Source: Polyangiaceae bacterium (GTDB lineage: Bacteria > Myxococcota_A > Polyangia > Polyangiales > Polyangiaceae). Taken from it: a stretch of 64,000 nt of DNA. Below, piece by piece: positions 32,211 through 42,443 of the stretch. The DNA is taken from the NCBI GenBank assembly GCA_020849655.1, contig JADLFU010000066.1:47255-111254 (forward strand), in the 5' to 3' direction. Position 1 is the stretch's first letter, and the number at the start of each line of letters is the position of its first letter. The notes under the pieces were generated by a model that had not been told where the DNA came from, made no database searches, and was given only the letters and a program-made list of their open reading frames with translations. A program made the position numbers and the translations under genes.

Positions 32211-35200
32211 GGCGGCCGACGTCCTCGCTGAGGGGCTCGTGGTCCTCGTTCTGGATGATGCTCCGGCCCTCGGAGAGCGTGCCGAAGATGAAGTAGAGCC
32301 CGGGGACCACGAGGACCCCGAAGATGGTGCCGAACAGCATGCCGCCGAGCGCGGAGGCGCCGATGGTGCGGTTGCCGACGGCCCCCGGGCCCGTCGCGAC
32401 GACGAGCGGCACGAGGCCCGCGATGAACGCGAACGAGGTCATCAGGATGGGCCGGAACCTCGCCTTCGCGCCCGCGATGGCGGCGTCGAGCACCGAGACC
32501 CCCTTCTCGTGCGCCTGGGCCGCGAACTCGACGATGAGCACGGCGTTCTTGCCCAGCAACCCCACGAGCATCACGAGCCCGACCTGCGCGTAGATGTCGT
32601 TGGCGAGCCCGAGCACCTTCAACAACAAGAACGATCCGAACACGCCGCAGGGCAACGAGAAGATGACCGCGAGCGGCAACAGGAAGCTCTCGTACTGCCC
32701 GGCGAGCACCAGGTAGAGGAACGCGAGCACGACGCCGAAGATGTACACGGCCTCGTTGCCGCGCCGCGCCTCGTCGTAGGAGAGGCCCTCCCACGCGATG
32801 TCGTACCCGCGCGGCAGCGTCTTCTTCGCGACGTCGCGCACCGCCGCGATGGCGTCGCCGCTCGTGTAGCCCTTCGCCGGGCCGCCGCGGATGGCCGCCG
32901 AGTTGTACATGTTGAAGCGCGTGATCTCGTTCGGCCCCTGCGTCTTGCGCAGCTTCATGAAGGCCGAGTACGGCACCTGCTCGCCCTTGTCGTTCTTCAC
33001 GTACAGCTGCATCAGATCGGTGGGGAACCGCCGGAACTCCGGCGACGCCTGCGCGTACACCTTGAAGAAGTTGCCGAAGCGGATGAACCCCTGCTCGTAC
33101 GTGCTGCCGACGAGGATGTTGATGTTGTCCATCGCCGTCTTGATCGACACGCCCTTCTGCATCGCGAGCGAGTTGTCGATCTGCAGCTCGTACTGCGGGT
33201 AGTCGGCGGCGAAGAAGCTGAAGAGACCGGTCAGCTCCTTGCGCTTGCGGAGGTGATCCATGAACTCCTTGCTGATCTTGTCGAAGTCCTGGTAGTCGGT
33301 CTCGTTGTTCTTGTCCAAGAGGCGCAGGGAGAACCCGCTGGCGGCGCCGTAGCCGGGCACGGCGGGCGGCTCGAAGAACTCGACGACGGCGCCGATGTCC
33401 TTCGACTTCTCCTCGAGCTCCTCGATGATCTGCAGGACGTTGTGCTTGCGCTGCGACCAGCTCTTCAGGTTGATGAGGCAGGTGCCGGCGTTGGAGCCGC
33501 GGCCCTCGGTCAGCACCTCGTAGCCGGCGAGCGACGACACCGAGGAGACGCCCTCCACCTTCTTCGCGATCTCCTGCAGCTCGCGGGCGACGTGGTTCGT
33601 CTGCTCGAGCGTCGTGCCGGGCGGGGTCTGCACGATGGCGTAGATCATCCCCTGGTCCTCGTTGGGCACGAACCCGGACGGCACGACGCGGTCGAGCCCG
33701 AAGATGCCGGCGCCGAACAGCGCGAGCACCGCGAACGTCACCACCCTGCGGGTCACCACCCGGCCGAGCAGCTTCACGTACGCGTTCGTGCTGACGTCGA
33801 ACACGCGGTTGAACGCGTCGAGGAACAGGCTGATGGGCGTCCGCCGCCTGGGCGTGCCGTGCGTGTTCTTCAGGATCATCGCGCACAAGACGGGCGTCAG
33901 CGTCAGCGCGACGATGCCGGAGAGCACGATCGACGACGCCATCGTGATCGCGAACTGCCGGTAGAAGATGCCCACGGGCCCCGTCATGAACGCGACGGGC
34001 ACGAAGACCGCCGTCATCATCATCGTGATGGCGATGACGGCGCCGCTGATCTCGCCGAGCACCTTGTTCACCGCCGCGTACGGCGACAGGTGCTCCTCCG
34101 CCATCTTCACGTGCACGGCCTCGACGACGACGATCGCGTCGTCGACGACGACGCCGATCGCGAGCACGAGCGCGAACAGCGTGATGAGGTTGATGGTCAA
34201 CCCGAACACTTGCATGAACACGAAGGCGCCGATCAGCGACACGGGCACCGCGAGCACGGGGATGAGCGTCGAGCGCAGGTCGCCGAGGAAGATGAACACC
34301 ACGAGCGACACGAGGACGAACGCCTCGCCGAGCGTGTGGAGCACCTTCTCGATCGACGCGTCGAGGAACGACGAGACGTCGTAGTTGATCTCGTAGTTCA
34401 TCCCCGCCGGGAACGACGACTTCTTCAGCTCCTCGAGCTTCTCCTTGACGTTCTCGATGACCTCGCTCGCGTTGCTGCCGTACGTCTGCTTCAGCACGAT
34501 GGCGGCCGACGGGTGGCCGTCGAGGTTGGAGTAGATGTCGAAGAACTCGCTGCCGAGCTCGATCTTCGCGACGTCCTTCAGGCGCAACAGCTCGCCGTCG
34601 CCGTTCGACTTGAGGACGATCTCCCCGTACTGCTCCGGTTTGTTGTAGCGCCCCGCGTAGATCAGCACGTACTCGCGCGACTGCGCCTTCATGCCCGTGG
34701 CCTGGCCGAGGCGCCCCGGCGAGCCGATGACGCTCTGCTCACTGATGGCCTTCATCACCTCCTCGGTCGAGACGTTGTAGGCGCGCATCCTGTCCGGGTT
34801 GAGCCAGACGCGCATCGCGTACTGTCGCGAGCCGAGGATGCGGGTCTGCGCGATGCCGTCGACGCGGCTCAGCTCGGGCAGCAGGTTGGCGAGGGCGAAG
34901 TTGTAGAGGAACTTCTCGTCGGCCGATTTCTCCTCGCTGTACAGGTTGACGTACATGAGCATGCTGGGCTGCACGCGGTTCATGATGACGCCCTCGAGCT
35001 GCACCAGCGCGGGGAGGCGGTTGATGACCTGGTCGATGCGGTTCTTGACGTTGACGACGGCCTCGTTCGGGTCGGCGCCCAGCTTGAACACGACCTGGAT
35101 GGTGGCCTCGCCGGCGCTCGTCGCGTCGGAGATCATGTAGATCATCCCCGGCACGCCGTTGATGGCGCGCTCGAGCGTGATGAGCGACGACTGGACGAGC

Positions 35201-35373
35201 ACGTCCGCGGAGGCGCCGGGGAACGTCAGCGACACCATCACGCGCGGCGGGGAGATCTCCGGGAACTGCGAGATCGGCCGCGATCTCATCGACAGCAGCC
35301 CGAGGAAGACGAGGACGATGGAAAGCACGATCGCCGCCACGGGGCGGCGAATGAACGTGGTCGTGAGGCTCAT
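32203..35373 (-). CDS. RND multidrug efflux transporter, HAE1/AcrB family
   Basis: A 1056-residue inner-membrane pump with twelve helices and two large periplasmic loops. N-terminus [19 protein letters not shown] is typical of the family. The proton-relay residues are present: DDAIVVVEA in helix 4 (two Asp) and the GKNAVLIVE Lys in helix 10. [11 protein letters not shown] also fits AcrB-type pumps. It pairs with the adaptor at 35370-36452 (ATGA overlap) and the duct at 30765-32210. Likely substrates are amphiphilic compounds, but this cannot be read from sequence. Confidence 0.95.
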   Translation of the reverse strand: MSLTTTFIRRPVAAIVLSIVLVFLGLLSMRSRPISQFPEISPPRVMVSLTFPGASADVLVQSSLITLERAINGVPGMIYMISDATSAGEATIQVVFKLGADPNEAVVNVKNRIDQVINRLPALVQLEGVIMNRVQPSMLMYVNLYSEEKSADEKFLYNFALANLLPELSRVDGIAQTRILGSRQYAMRVWLNPDRMRAYNVSTEEVMKAISEQSVIGSPGRLGQATGMKAQSREYVLIYAGRYNKPEQYGEIVLKSNGDGELLRLKDVAKIELGSEFFDIYSNLDGHPSAAIVLKQTYGSNASEVIENVKEKLEELKKSSFPAGMNYEINYDVSSFLDASIEKVLHTLGEAFVLVSLVVFIFLGDLRSTLIPVLAVPVSLIGAFVFMQVFGLTINLITLFALVLAIGVVVDDAIVVVEAVHVKMAEEHLSPYAAVNKVLGEISGAVIAITMMMTAVFVPVAFMTGPVGIFYRQFAITMASSIVLSGIVALTLTPVLCAMILKNTHGTPRRRTPISLFLDAFNRVFDVSTNAYVKLLGRVVTRRVVTFAVLALFGAGIFGLDRVVPSGFVPNEDQGMIYAIVQTPPGTTLEQTNHVARELQEIAKKVEGVSSVSSLAGYEVLTEGRGSNAGTCLINLKSWSQRKHNVLQIIEELEEKSKDIGAVVEFFEPPAVPGYGAASGFSLRLLDKNNETDYQDFDKISKEFMDHLRKRKELTGLFSFFAADYPQYELQIDNSLAMQKGVSIKTAMDNINILVGSTYEQGFIRFGNFFKVYAQASPEFRRFPTDLMQLYVKNDKGEQVPYSAFMKLRKTQGPNEITRFNMYNSAAIRGGPAKGYTSGDAIAAVRDVAKKTLPRGYDIAWEGLSYDEARRGNEAVYIFGVVLAFLYLVLAGQYESFLLPLAVIFSLPCGVFGSFLLLKVLGLANDIYAQVGLVMLVGLLGKNAVLIVEFAAQAHEKGVSVLDAAIAGAKARFRPILMTSFAFIAGLVPLVVATGPGAVGNRTIGASALGGMLFGTIFGVLVVPGLYFIFGTLSEGRSIIQNEDHEPLSEDVGRHV

Positions 35374-36452
35374 TCTGCGGGGACCTCGAGGTGCGCGAAC
35401 ACGTCCGCCGGCTGGCGAAAGTCCACCCCGATGTGCGCCCCGTCTCTCACCTTGCGCAGCCCGTCGATGAGGATGCGCTCGTTCTCCGCGACGCCGCTCT
35501 CGACCACGAACACCTGCGGCAGCTCGGCCGCGACGGTGATGGGCCGCGAGTGCACGACGTCCTTGTCGTCGACGACGAACACGAACTTCTTGTCGAGCAC
35601 GTCGAACGTCGCCTTCTGGGGGATGAGGAGCGCGTTCTTGTGGGGGACTGTCATCACGACCTTGCCGGTCTCGCCGTGACGCAGCAGGCCCTTCGGGTTC
35701 ACGAAGGTCGCGCGGAACGCGAGGTTTCCGGTCTCGTTGTTGAAGTCGGCCTCGATGGTCTCGACGACGCCGGGCTGATCGAACAGCTGCCCGTTCGCCA
35801 TCACGAGCTTCACCTCGGCGGGCTTGTCGTCGCCGTGCTCGTGCTTGTAGGCGAGGTACTCGGCCTCGCTGACGTTGAAGTACACCCACACCTTGCTGTT
35901 GTCGGACAGCGTCGTCAGCAGATCGCCCTCGTCGACGAGGCTGCCGAGCCGCACGCGGAACCGCCCGATCAGGCCGTCGAAGGGCGCCTGGAGCGCCGTC
36001 AGCGACTTGTGCGTCGCCGCGAGCGAGACCTCCGCCTTCGCGCGGGCGAGCTTCGCCTGGGCGAGCGCGAGCTCGTTCGGCGAGACGACCTTCTTGTCGG
36101 CCAGCAGCTTCGTGTTGCGCACCTCGATGTCGGAGAGCTGGGCCTCGGCCGCGGCCTTCTGCACCTCGGCCTGGTAGATCATCGGCATCACCTGGAAGAG
36201 CTTCGTGCCCTTCGCCACGTGCTGGCCCTCGTCGATGTAGACGCCGGTGAGGTAGCCCTTCTCGAGCGCGCGCACCTCGATGTGCTGGATGGCGCGCACC
36301 TGCGCGACGAACTCCTTCGTGAGCTCCGCGTCCTTGCGGAGCGGGGTCGTGACCTGGAGCTTGGCGGCCTCCGCGTGGGCCTGGTGCTCGACGCGGCAGC
36401 CGCCGGCCGCGAGGGAGACGAGGGACGCGAGCACGAGCGCGAGTCGGGACAT
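35370..36452 (-). CDS. RND efflux periplasmic adaptor (membrane fusion protein)
   Basis: A 360-residue lipoprotein (AGGC, Cys19) of the HlyD/AcrA family: lipoyl halves ([29 protein letters not shown] and [24 protein letters not shown]), a helical hairpin between them (about 95-165) and beta-barrel domains. It bridges the RND pump and the outer-membrane duct. It is first in the three-gene operon, behind the AT-richer 36453-36712 control region. Confidence 0.93.
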   Translation of the reverse strand: MSRLALVLASLVSLAAGGCRVEHQAHAEAAKLQVTTPLRKDAELTKEFVAQVRAIQHIEVRALEKGYLTGVYIDEGQHVAKGTKLFQVMPMIYQAEVQKAAAEAQLSDIEVRNTKLLADKKVVSPNELALAQAKLARAKAEVSLAATHKSLTALQAPFDGLIGRFRVRLGSLVDEGDLLTTLSDNSKVWVYFNVSEAEYLAYKHEHGDDKPAEVKLVMANGQLFDQPGVVETIEADFNNETGNLAFRATFVNPKGLLRHGETGKVVMTVPHKNALLIPQKATFDVLDKKFVFVVDDKDVVHSRPITVAAELPQVFVVESGVAENERILIDGLRKVRDGAHIGVDFRQPADVFAHLEVPAE

Positions 36453-36712
36453 GGTGAGGCGCTCGGTAGTCCTTCGCGGCGAGCAGGTCGAGAGAGCGGC
36501 CGGGCCGAAGAGGGCCTCCAGACGCCCGAAAGATGAAGAGAGCATCACATGGGAATCAATGCTTTTTTCTCCCCTGCCGCCGAAAACGCTCAATTTTGGC
36601 TGAAAAGCTCACCATTTTGAGCACAGGCCCGGAGGCAGCTAGCGGCCGCGCGGGCTTTGCGTGAGCTTTTCTTCAGCTTACGCGATGCGGCACGGGCCCT
36701 GGGCGCGCGGCG
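36453..36712 (-). promoter_or_regulatory. Control region of the RND operon with inverted repeats
   Basis: This gap is markedly AT-richer than its surroundings. GCTGAAAAGCTCAC (36599-36612) is mirrored by GTGAGCTTTTCTTCAGC (36661-36677), an imperfect 14-bp inverted repeat 48 bases apart, and a second pair GCTCAA / TTGAGC brackets the first arm (about 36589-36622). Efflux operons are commonly repressed by TetR-type regulators that bind such sites, but no regulator gene is adjacent. No clear sigma-70 promoter is identified. Confidence 0.4.
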
Positions 36713-37297
36713 TCAGCGATCGAACTCGGTGGGCAGCGCGCGCGCGTCGAACGGGCGTCGCGACGCGAGCAGTCGGGCCACGCTGACGGCGCGCGCGCGG
36801 ACGTGCGCCGGCAGGTCCTTCCTCGAGGACGTGCGCGCGAGGGCGTCGAACGCGCGGTGCACGCCGAGCGGATCGGCGGGCTCGGTCTGCGTGAGCGGCC
36901 GCAGCGTGATCCCTTCCATCGCGTCGATCACGAGCGCCATCGACTCGGGCGGCGAGGCCTCGAGGATCTCGGCGAGGCGGCCCATCGCGTGCTCGGCGTC
37001 GTCGGCGTACGGGAGCGCGAGCAGGGCGACGTTCCCGACGGCGCCGCCCTCCTCGAGCCCCACGAGCAGCCCCGCCGCGCCCTCGGCCTCGGCGAGGCGC
37101 GCGAGCAGGAGCGCGTCGTCGGGCTCGGCGAGCGCGTCCTTCCACGCGGCGCGCTCCGCGACCCCGCTGTCCGCCGCGACGGCCGCGTCGGGCGTGAGGT
37201 TCGCGGGGGGCGGCGGCGCGGCGCCCGGCTTGGGATCCTGTTTACAGCCGGCGACGACGGTGAGGAGCGCGACCGCGAGGGCGACCGTGGCCCTCAT
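36713..37297 (-). CDS. Hypothetical lipoprotein
   Basis: A 194-residue lipoprotein: lipobox VAGC (Cys18), a Pro/Ala linker, then a helical, acidic domain (LLLARLAEAEGAAGLLVGLEEGG; HAMGRLAEILEASPPESMALVIDAMEG) that could contain HEAT-like helices. I do not recognise a family. The ATG overlaps the stop of the CAP gene as ATGA, so it is co-translated with it and metG. Confidence 0.75.
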   Translation of the reverse strand: MRATVALAVALLTVVAGCKQDPKPGAAPPPPANLTPDAAVAADSGVAERAAWKDALAEPDDALLLARLAEAEGAAGLLVGLEEGGAVGNVALLALPYADDAEHAMGRLAEILEASPPESMALVIDAMEGITLRPLTQTEPADPLGVHRAFDALARTSSRKDLPAHVRARAVSVARLLASRRPFDARALPTEFDR

Positions 37298-38262
37298 CGC
37301 TCCACCAGGATGGTGCGGATGGACACGGCGCGGAGCGTCGCGTCGGCGTCGCCGGGAAACCTCGCGAACACCTGGATCTCGCGCAGCCCCGGCTCGCCGT
37401 CGAGCGCGAGATCGATCGAGAAGCGCGCGCCCTCCACGGCGACCGGCCGCGGCGTCTTGAAGCCCCTCGGGAAGTAGCTGATCCGCGGCGACGGCATGGA
37501 GTAGCTGCCCGTCTTCAGCAGCTCCGCGGGCGTGCGCGGCGCGGGCCAGGGGGCGTCCGCGACGCCGACCCCGCCGAACCGCGCGGGCCCCCGCACCTCG
37601 CCGGCGACCCGCACGATCGCGCCGAGCTTCGCGCGGACCGGCAGCGGCTCGTAGGCGCCGTAGTCGTCGACGAACTCCTGCGCCACGCAGACGATCTTCG
37701 AGCCCGGCGCCGTCGCGAACGCGAGCCCGAGCCCCGTGTGGCGCGCCTGGAGGATGTTACGTTTGTGACCATCCATCGGCGCCGTCTCCGCCATGAACGC
37801 GCGCTGGAACGCCTCGATGGCGGCGGGATCGAACGGGCCCTCGACGCTCGCGTCCCGCGCGCGGCCGTCGCCGTAGCAGGCGGCGTTCTCGGTGACGAGA
37901 TCCTCGCCGTTCGCCTCGGTGTAGCGCTGCTCCGGCACCGAGCCGTCGGTGCCAGAGTGCGCGGTGAACCCCCCACGGGCCATGTCGCGCACGTGGCGCT
38001 CCGCGGCGGCCGCAGCGGTCGCGTCCCACGTGAGCGGCGGCGCCCCCGCGCGCGCGCGATCCTCGTTGACGAGCGCGAGGCCGAACTGCTCCGCCTCGCC
38101 GCGCGTGAGCAGCTGCGTCGGACGCGCGACGGGGGCCGGAGGAGGAGAGGCCGCGGGCGGCGGCGCGTGCACGACGACGGGCGCGAGCGCGGGCGCGGGG
38201 CGAGCAGGCACGCAGGCGGCGAGCCCGAGCGCGCCGAGGACGAGCGCGCGCCCGCGGCTCAC
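37294..38262 (-). CDS. CAP/SCP-domain lipoprotein
   Basis: A 322-residue lipoprotein: lipobox LAAC (Cys17), Pro-rich linker, then a CAP (SCP/PR-1) domain (about 50-200): ALVNEDRARAGAPPLTWD, HVRDMARGGFTAHSGTDG, ENAACYG, HKRNILQARHTGLGLAF. The family's cavity His and Glu residues are present. A C-terminal beta-rich domain of about 110 residues follows. Bacterial CAP proteins are extracytoplasmic; their roles vary. The GTG start overlaps the metG stop as GTGA. Confidence 0.85.
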   Translation of the reverse strand: MSRGRALVLGALGLAACVPARPAPALAPVVVHAPPPAASPPPAPVARPTQLLTRGEAEQFGLALVNEDRARAGAPPLTWDATAAAAAERHVRDMARGGFTAHSGTDGSVPEQRYTEANGEDLVTENAACYGDGRARDASVEGPFDPAAIEAFQRAFMAETAPMDGHKRNILQARHTGLGLAFATAPGSKIVCVAQEFVDDYGAYEPLPVRAKLGAIVRVAGEVRGPARFGGVGVADAPWPAPRTPAELLKTGSYSMPSPRISYFPRGFKTPRPVAVEGARFSIDLALDGEPGLREIQVFARFPGDADATLRAVSIRTILVER

Positions 38263-40205
38263 TTCACGCGCGTCCCGGGCGCCGGGCCGTCGGGCACCGC
38301 GACGAGCCGCAGATCCTCGCTCGGCCCCGCGGCGAGCAGCATGCCGTGCGACACGAGGCCCTTCGAGAACTCGCGCGGCGCGAGGTTGGCGACGACGACC
38401 ACGCGCCTGCCGACGAGCGCCTCCGGCGTGAACGACAGCGCCAGGCCCGCGACGATGCGCCGCGGCTCGGGCTCGCCGAGGTCGACGCGCAGATCGAGCA
38501 GCTTGTCCTTCTTCGGCACCCTGGCCGCGGAGACGACGACGCCGACGCGCAGATCGAGCTTGCCGAAGTCGTCGATGCTGATGTCTTGCTTGTTTGTTTC
38601 GGTGGTCGGCGCGGGGGCGGCGGGAGGAGCCGCGACCTCGGCCGCGGGGCGCCTCGGCGTGAGGCGCTCGAGCAGGAGGCGTCGCTGATCGTCGTCGATG
38701 CGCGGGAACAGCGGCTGACCGGGCGACAGCGTCGCGCCTGGCGCGCGCACGGGCGGCGCCGCAGGCCAGTGATCCTCGCCCTCGCGCGGCGCGAGCGGCG
38801 CGAGCGCGAGCTGACGGCGCATCTCGGCGGACTTCTCGGGGAGGAACGGCGACAAGAGCACGCTCAGGGCCTCGCACACCGACAGCAGGGTCGCCAGGAT
38901 CGTCCCGACGCGGGCCGCGTCGCCGCGCTTCGCCTCGGCCCACGGGGCTGCCTTGTCCACGTACCGGTTCGCCTCGCGGCAGAGCTCGAAGATCGCGTCG
39001 AGCGCGCGGTGAGGCTCGATGCGCCCGAGCGCGGCCTCCGCGTCGCGCGCCGCCTTCACGAGCGCCGCGTCGAGCGCGCGCTCGAGGTCGCCGCCCTCGC
39101 CCCGCGAAGGGACGAGGCCGCCGGTGTTCTTCGCGCACAGGCCGAGCGTGCGGTTGAGCAGGTTGCCGAGATCGTTGCCGAGCTCCGTGTTGATGCGCGT
39201 GAGCAGATCCTCGTGCGAGAAATCGCCGTCCTGGCCGAACGAGACCGCGCGCAGCAGGTAGTAGCGGAGCGCGTCGGCGGAGACCTCGGCCGCGATCTTC
39301 AGCGGATCGAGCACGTTGCCCGCGCTCTTCGACATCTTCTCGCCGTCGACCGTGAGCCAGCCGTGCACGTAGATCTGCCTCGGCAGCTCGTCGTCGGAGT
39401 AGCCCGCGGCCATCAGGAAGGCAGGCCAGTACACCGCGTGGAACCGGCTGATCTCCTTGCCGATGACGTGCACGCTCGGCGGCCAGAACTCGCGCTCGCC
39501 CGGGCCGAGCGACGTGAGGTAGTTCGCGAGCGCGTCGAACCAGACGTAGACGACGTGGCGCTCGTCGTCGGGCACCTTCACGCCCCAGGTGAACGTGGTG
39601 CGCGAGACGCTGAGATCCTGGAGGCCGCCGCGCACGAACGCCTTGACCTCGTTGAAGCGGTGCTCCGGCGCCACGAACCCCGGGTGCGCCTCGTAGAACG
39701 CGAGCAGCCGCTCCTGGAACCGCGAGAGCGCGAAGAAGTAGCTCGGCTCGCGCACGCGCTCGACGGCGCGCCCCGTGGGGCTCTTGCCGTCGACGAGCTC
39801 CTTCTCCGTGTAGAACGCCTCGTCGGCGACGCAGTACCAGCCTTCGTACTCTCCGAGCGTGATGTGGCCGTTGTCGCGGACGCGGCGCCAGAGCTCCTGG
39901 ACGCCGGCCGTGTGGCGCGGCTCGGTCGTGCGGACGAAATCGTCGTTCGAGATCGAGAGCTGCGGCCACGCCTCGACGAACGACCGCGCGACCTCGTCGG
40001 CGAACACCTGCGGCGCGACGCCCCGCTCGGCCGCCGCGCGCTCGATCTTCTGGCCGTGCTCGTCGGTGCCCGTGAGGAACCTCACGCGCTCGCCGCGCAG
40101 CCGGTGGTACCGCGCGAGCGCGTCGCACGCGATCGTCGTGTACGCCGAGCCGACGTGAGGCCGCGCGTTGATGTAGTAGATGGGCGTCGTGACGTAGAAG
40201 GCCAT
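38259..40205 (-). CDS. metG: Methionyl-tRNA synthetase
   Basis: A 648-residue class I synthetase that charges tRNA-Met. The HIGH motif is HVGS in INARPHVGSAYT, and KMSKS is in GEKMSKSAGNVLDP. The connective peptide has a single Cys (WYCVADEAFYTEKEL), so no zinc knuckle is expected. After a Pro/Ala linker (about 520-545) a C-terminal EMAP/Trbp111-like tRNA-binding domain follows (DDFGKLDLRVG, PREFSKGLVSHGMLLA). It heads a short operon with the CAP and hypothetical lipoproteins. Confidence 0.97.
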   Translation of the reverse strand: MAFYVTTPIYYINARPHVGSAYTTIACDALARYHRLRGERVRFLTGTDEHGQKIERAAAERGVAPQVFADEVARSFVEAWPQLSISNDDFVRTTEPRHTAGVQELWRRVRDNGHITLGEYEGWYCVADEAFYTEKELVDGKSPTGRAVERVREPSYFFALSRFQERLLAFYEAHPGFVAPEHRFNEVKAFVRGGLQDLSVSRTTFTWGVKVPDDERHVVYVWFDALANYLTSLGPGEREFWPPSVHVIGKEISRFHAVYWPAFLMAAGYSDDELPRQIYVHGWLTVDGEKMSKSAGNVLDPLKIAAEVSADALRYYLLRAVSFGQDGDFSHEDLLTRINTELGNDLGNLLNRTLGLCAKNTGGLVPSRGEGGDLERALDAALVKAARDAEAALGRIEPHRALDAIFELCREANRYVDKAAPWAEAKRGDAARVGTILATLLSVCEALSVLLSPFLPEKSAEMRRQLALAPLAPREGEDHWPAAPPVRAPGATLSPGQPLFPRIDDDQRRLLLERLTPRRPAAEVAAPPAAPAPTTETNKQDISIDDFGKLDLRVGVVVSAARVPKKDKLLDLRVDLGEPEPRRIVAGLALSFTPEALVGRRVVVVANLAPREFSKGLVSHGMLLAAGPSEDLRLVAVPDGPAPGTRVK

Positions 40206-40270
40206 GCGGGCGCGGCGCACCTTGCCCGGCTCTCGCGGCCGACGGAAGGCCGATCGCACCCCGCGCGCGG

Positions 40271-40606
40271 TCAGCCGCGCTTCGCCTGCCGCAGCTCCGC
40301 GAGCGTGAACAGCCCGACCACGTTGCGCAGCCGCTGGGCGACGCCCGCGTCGACCGCGCCCTCCACGATGAGCCGCGGGCGGCCGCCCTCCGCGACGACG
40401 CGGAGCCGCGCGCCGTCGAGCCCCGCGCGGCGCGCGACCTCGCCGAGCTCCCGCAGCACCTTCGCGGGGACGCGGCCGCGCCGCACCTCGAGGCGCCCGC
40501 CGCGCGCGTCGAGCACGACGACCTCGTTCGCGCGCGAGAGGCCGATGACGATCGGCGCGGCGACGAGCGCGCCGACGCCGAGGATGATCAGGGTGTCGAC
40601 GCTCAC
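40271..40606 (-). CDS. DUF3634-type membrane-anchored small protein
   Basis: A 111-residue protein: one N-terminal membrane helix (LIILGVGALVAAPIVIGL) then a compact domain with GGRLEVRRGRVPAKVLREL and ending QRLRNVVGLFTLAELRQA, as in DUF3634. Function unknown. The start is GTG, 7 bases after the stop of the GNAT gene, so probably co-transcribed. Confidence 0.8.
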   Translation of the reverse strand: MSVDTLIILGVGALVAAPIVIGLSRANEVVVLDARGGRLEVRRGRVPAKVLRELGEVARRAGLDGARLRVVAEGGRPRLIVEGAVDAGVAQRLRNVVGLFTLAELRQAKRG

Positions 40607-40613
40607 CGCGGCG

Positions 40614-41060
40614 TCACGTGAGCGGCTTCGACAGGACGACGCGCGGGCGACCGGGGCCCGCGTAGTCGGCGATCTCCTCGGCCGTCCACCCGATCGAGCG
40701 GTGAAAATCGATCGACGCCTGGTTCGCGACCGTCGTGATCGCCTTCACCCTCGCGCAGCCGCGCTCCCGGACGGCGCGCTCGAAATCGGCGGAGAGCGCG
40801 CGCCCGTGCCCGAACCGCCGGTGCGCCGGGTGCACGCCGACGAGGTGCACGTAGCCCGCAGGCTCCGCGCGCGGCGTGACGAAGCCGAAGAGGAACCCCA
40901 CGACGGCGCCCTCGTCGCCGATGACGCGGTTCAGCTCGCCGAGCTCGTGGAAGAAGAGCGGGTGGCCGAGATCGCGGGACATCCCGCCGGCCCAGGTGTC
41001 GATGACGGTGACGATGTGGTCGAAGTCTCCCTTCGACATCGCGCGGACGGCGGCCGTCAT
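40614..41060 (-). CDS. GNAT-family N-acetyltransferase
   Basis: A 148-residue GNAT domain: beta strands with GAVVGFLFGFV, the acetyl-CoA pyrophosphate loop VHPAHRRFGHGRAL, and the C-terminal ANQASIDFHRSIGW element of RimI-like enzymes. It acetylates an amine from acetyl-CoA; substrate not predictable. It follows ccmE by 10 bases. Confidence 0.9.
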   Translation of the reverse strand: MTAAVRAMSKGDFDHIVTVIDTWAGGMSRDLGHPLFFHELGELNRVIGDEGAVVGFLFGFVTPRAEPAGYVHLVGVHPAHRRFGHGRALSADFERAVRERGCARVKAITTVANQASIDFHRSIGWTAEEIADYAGPGRPRVVLSKPLT

Positions 41061-41070
41061 GCTGCGCTCG

Positions 41071-41607
41071 TCAGGGCACCGGCGCGCCGTGGGGCATCGC
41101 CTCGCCCTTCGCCGCGCGGTCCTTCATCTCGTACTTGGACGGGCACTTCGCCATCACGAGCGACGCCTCGAAGCCGCCGTCGGCGGTGAGCTTGCCCTCG
41201 ACCGTCACGCGCACGTCGACGCCGGGCACGTCGCGGAACGTGTCGGGCACGACGCAATTGCCGTAGCGGACCGGCAGCTGCTGGCCCTTCTCCTCGATGC
41301 GGAAGCGGAACTCGCAGGGCTGCTCCTGGTGCACGAGCGAGCCCTTCACGAGGTTGCCCTCGACGCGCAACGCGCGGCCCGCGAGCGCGGCGCGATCGGC
41401 CGTCACCTGGTCGACCGACTTCGCGTACACGGCGGCGTCCTTGAAGGAGAGCACGAGCGCCAGCACCGCGCCGGCCATCAGCACCAACCCGACCAGCAGC
41501 CCGATGTTGCCCTTCTTCTTCGGCGGCGTCGCCGCGGTGGGGAGCGCGACCGGGGGCGGGTCGGGCGCCACCGCGGCCTCCGCGAGATCGTCGTCGAGGT
41601 TCGACAT
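41071..41607 (-). CDS. ccmE: CcmE-like cytochrome c haem chaperone, CXXXY type
   Basis: A 178-residue protein: N-terminal cytoplasmic tail, one membrane helix (NIGLLVGLVLMAGAVLALVLS), then an OB-fold with RVEGNLVKGSLVHQEQPCEFRF, VPDTFRDVPGVDVRVTVEGKL and MAKCPSKYEMK. In classical CcmE the haem-binding residue is His in HxxxY; here it is Cys155 with Tyr159, the CXXXY variant known from some deltaproteobacteria and archaea. No other ccm gene is in the window. It matches the presence of CxxCH proteins nearby. Confidence 0.82.
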   Translation of the reverse strand: MSNLDDDLAEAAVAPDPPPVALPTAATPPKKKGNIGLLVGLVLMAGAVLALVLSFKDAAVYAKSVDQVTADRAALAGRALRVEGNLVKGSLVHQEQPCEFRFRIEEKGQQLPVRYGNCVVPDTFRDVPGVDVRVTVEGKLTADGGFEASLVMAKCPSKYEMKDRAAKGEAMPHGAPVP

Positions 41608-41867
41608 CGCGCGGAGCCTAGTCCAGCGCCAGGGCCGGGTCGAGCCGCGGGGCGCCATGGACGCCCGGCGCCCGCGGCCCCGTCACGGCGGGACTGTCAC
41701 GTCGATGACATTCACACATTCATCACATGCCTGGGAGGCAAGTTCCGCGGCGCGCGCTCGGGCGGACGGGCCGGATCCGCCGCGGATCAACGCGTGGCAC
41801 AGGCGGCGGTCGACGCCGGCGCGCCCGATGTTGGCCCGCCCCGACGCCGTGCGCTAAGCCGGCGCGC
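41608..41867. other. Divergent intergenic region, ccmE and pal
   Basis: 260 bases without a gene, holding both promoters. A TGTCA / TGACA inverted repeat (41695-41699 and 41706-41710) lies in its middle, inside a locally AT-richer stretch. No convincing sigma-70 boxes or RNA gene. Confidence 0.4.
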
Positions 41868-42443
41868 ATGCGCCGCGCTCTCCCCACCCTCGCCGTCGTC
41901 GCCACGCTCGCCACGCTGTCCGGTTGCAGCCGCGAGAAGCCTCACGTCGCCTCGCCCGCGACGCCGCCCGGAGGGCCGGTCCCCATGCTCGAGGCGACCC
42001 CCGAGCAGACCGACGCCGTCGCGAAGGCGACGGCGGGCCAGGAGGGGGGCGGGCTCGCCATCAGCGCCGAGATCCTGTCGCTGTGCCCGGGGATCAAGCC
42101 CCCGAAGTTCGGGTTCGACTCGTCGGAGCTGCGCGGCGAGTGGCGCGACGCGCTCCGCACGCTCGCCGACTGCATGCGCGGGGGCAAGCTCGCCGGGCGC
42201 GCGGTGCTGCTGACGGGGCACACCGATCCGCGCGGCGACGACGACTACAACCTCGCGCTCGGCGGCCGGCGCGCCGAGGCGGTCAAGCGCGCGATCGTCA
42301 CGTTCGGCGTCGAGGCCTCGAGGCTCGACGTCACCTCGCGCGGCGAGGTCGACGCGGTCGGCACCGACGAGGCCGGCTGGGCGCGCGACCGCAAGGTCGA
42401 CCTCGATCTCAGGCCCGCGTCGCCCACCTCCTCCGCGAAGTGA
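41868..42443 (+). CDS. pal: Pal-like OmpA-domain lipoprotein
   Basis: A 191-residue lipoprotein: lipobox LSGC (Cys20), a linker, then an OmpA/Pal peptidoglycan-binding domain (FGFDSSELRGEW, LLTGHTDPRGDDDYNLALGGRRAEAVKRAIV). Pal ties the outer membrane to peptidoglycan. It is followed by TolA- and TolB-like genes with overlapping starts, so this is a reordered Tol-Pal cluster; tolQ and tolR are not present upstream. Confidence 0.85.
   Translation: MRRALPTLAVVATLATLSGCSREKPHVASPATPPGGPVPMLEATPEQTDAVAKATAGQEGGGLAISAEILSLCPGIKPPKFGFDSSELRGEWRDALRTLADCMRGGKLAGRAVLLTGHTDPRGDDDYNLALGGRRAEAVKRAIVTFGVEASRLDVTSRGEVDAVGTDEAGWARDRKVDLDLRPASPTSSAK

Noticed and set aside
31840..35679. Plus-strand open frame of 1279 codons opposite the RND pump
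   Set aside because: His/Asp/Arg/Leu-rich composition is the antisense of a high-GC gene; the minus-strand RND protein is unmistakable.
41695..41710. TGTCA/TGACA repeat as a defined operator
   Set aside because: Only 5-bp arms; short repeats like this are expected by chance, so it is noted in the intergenic entry only.
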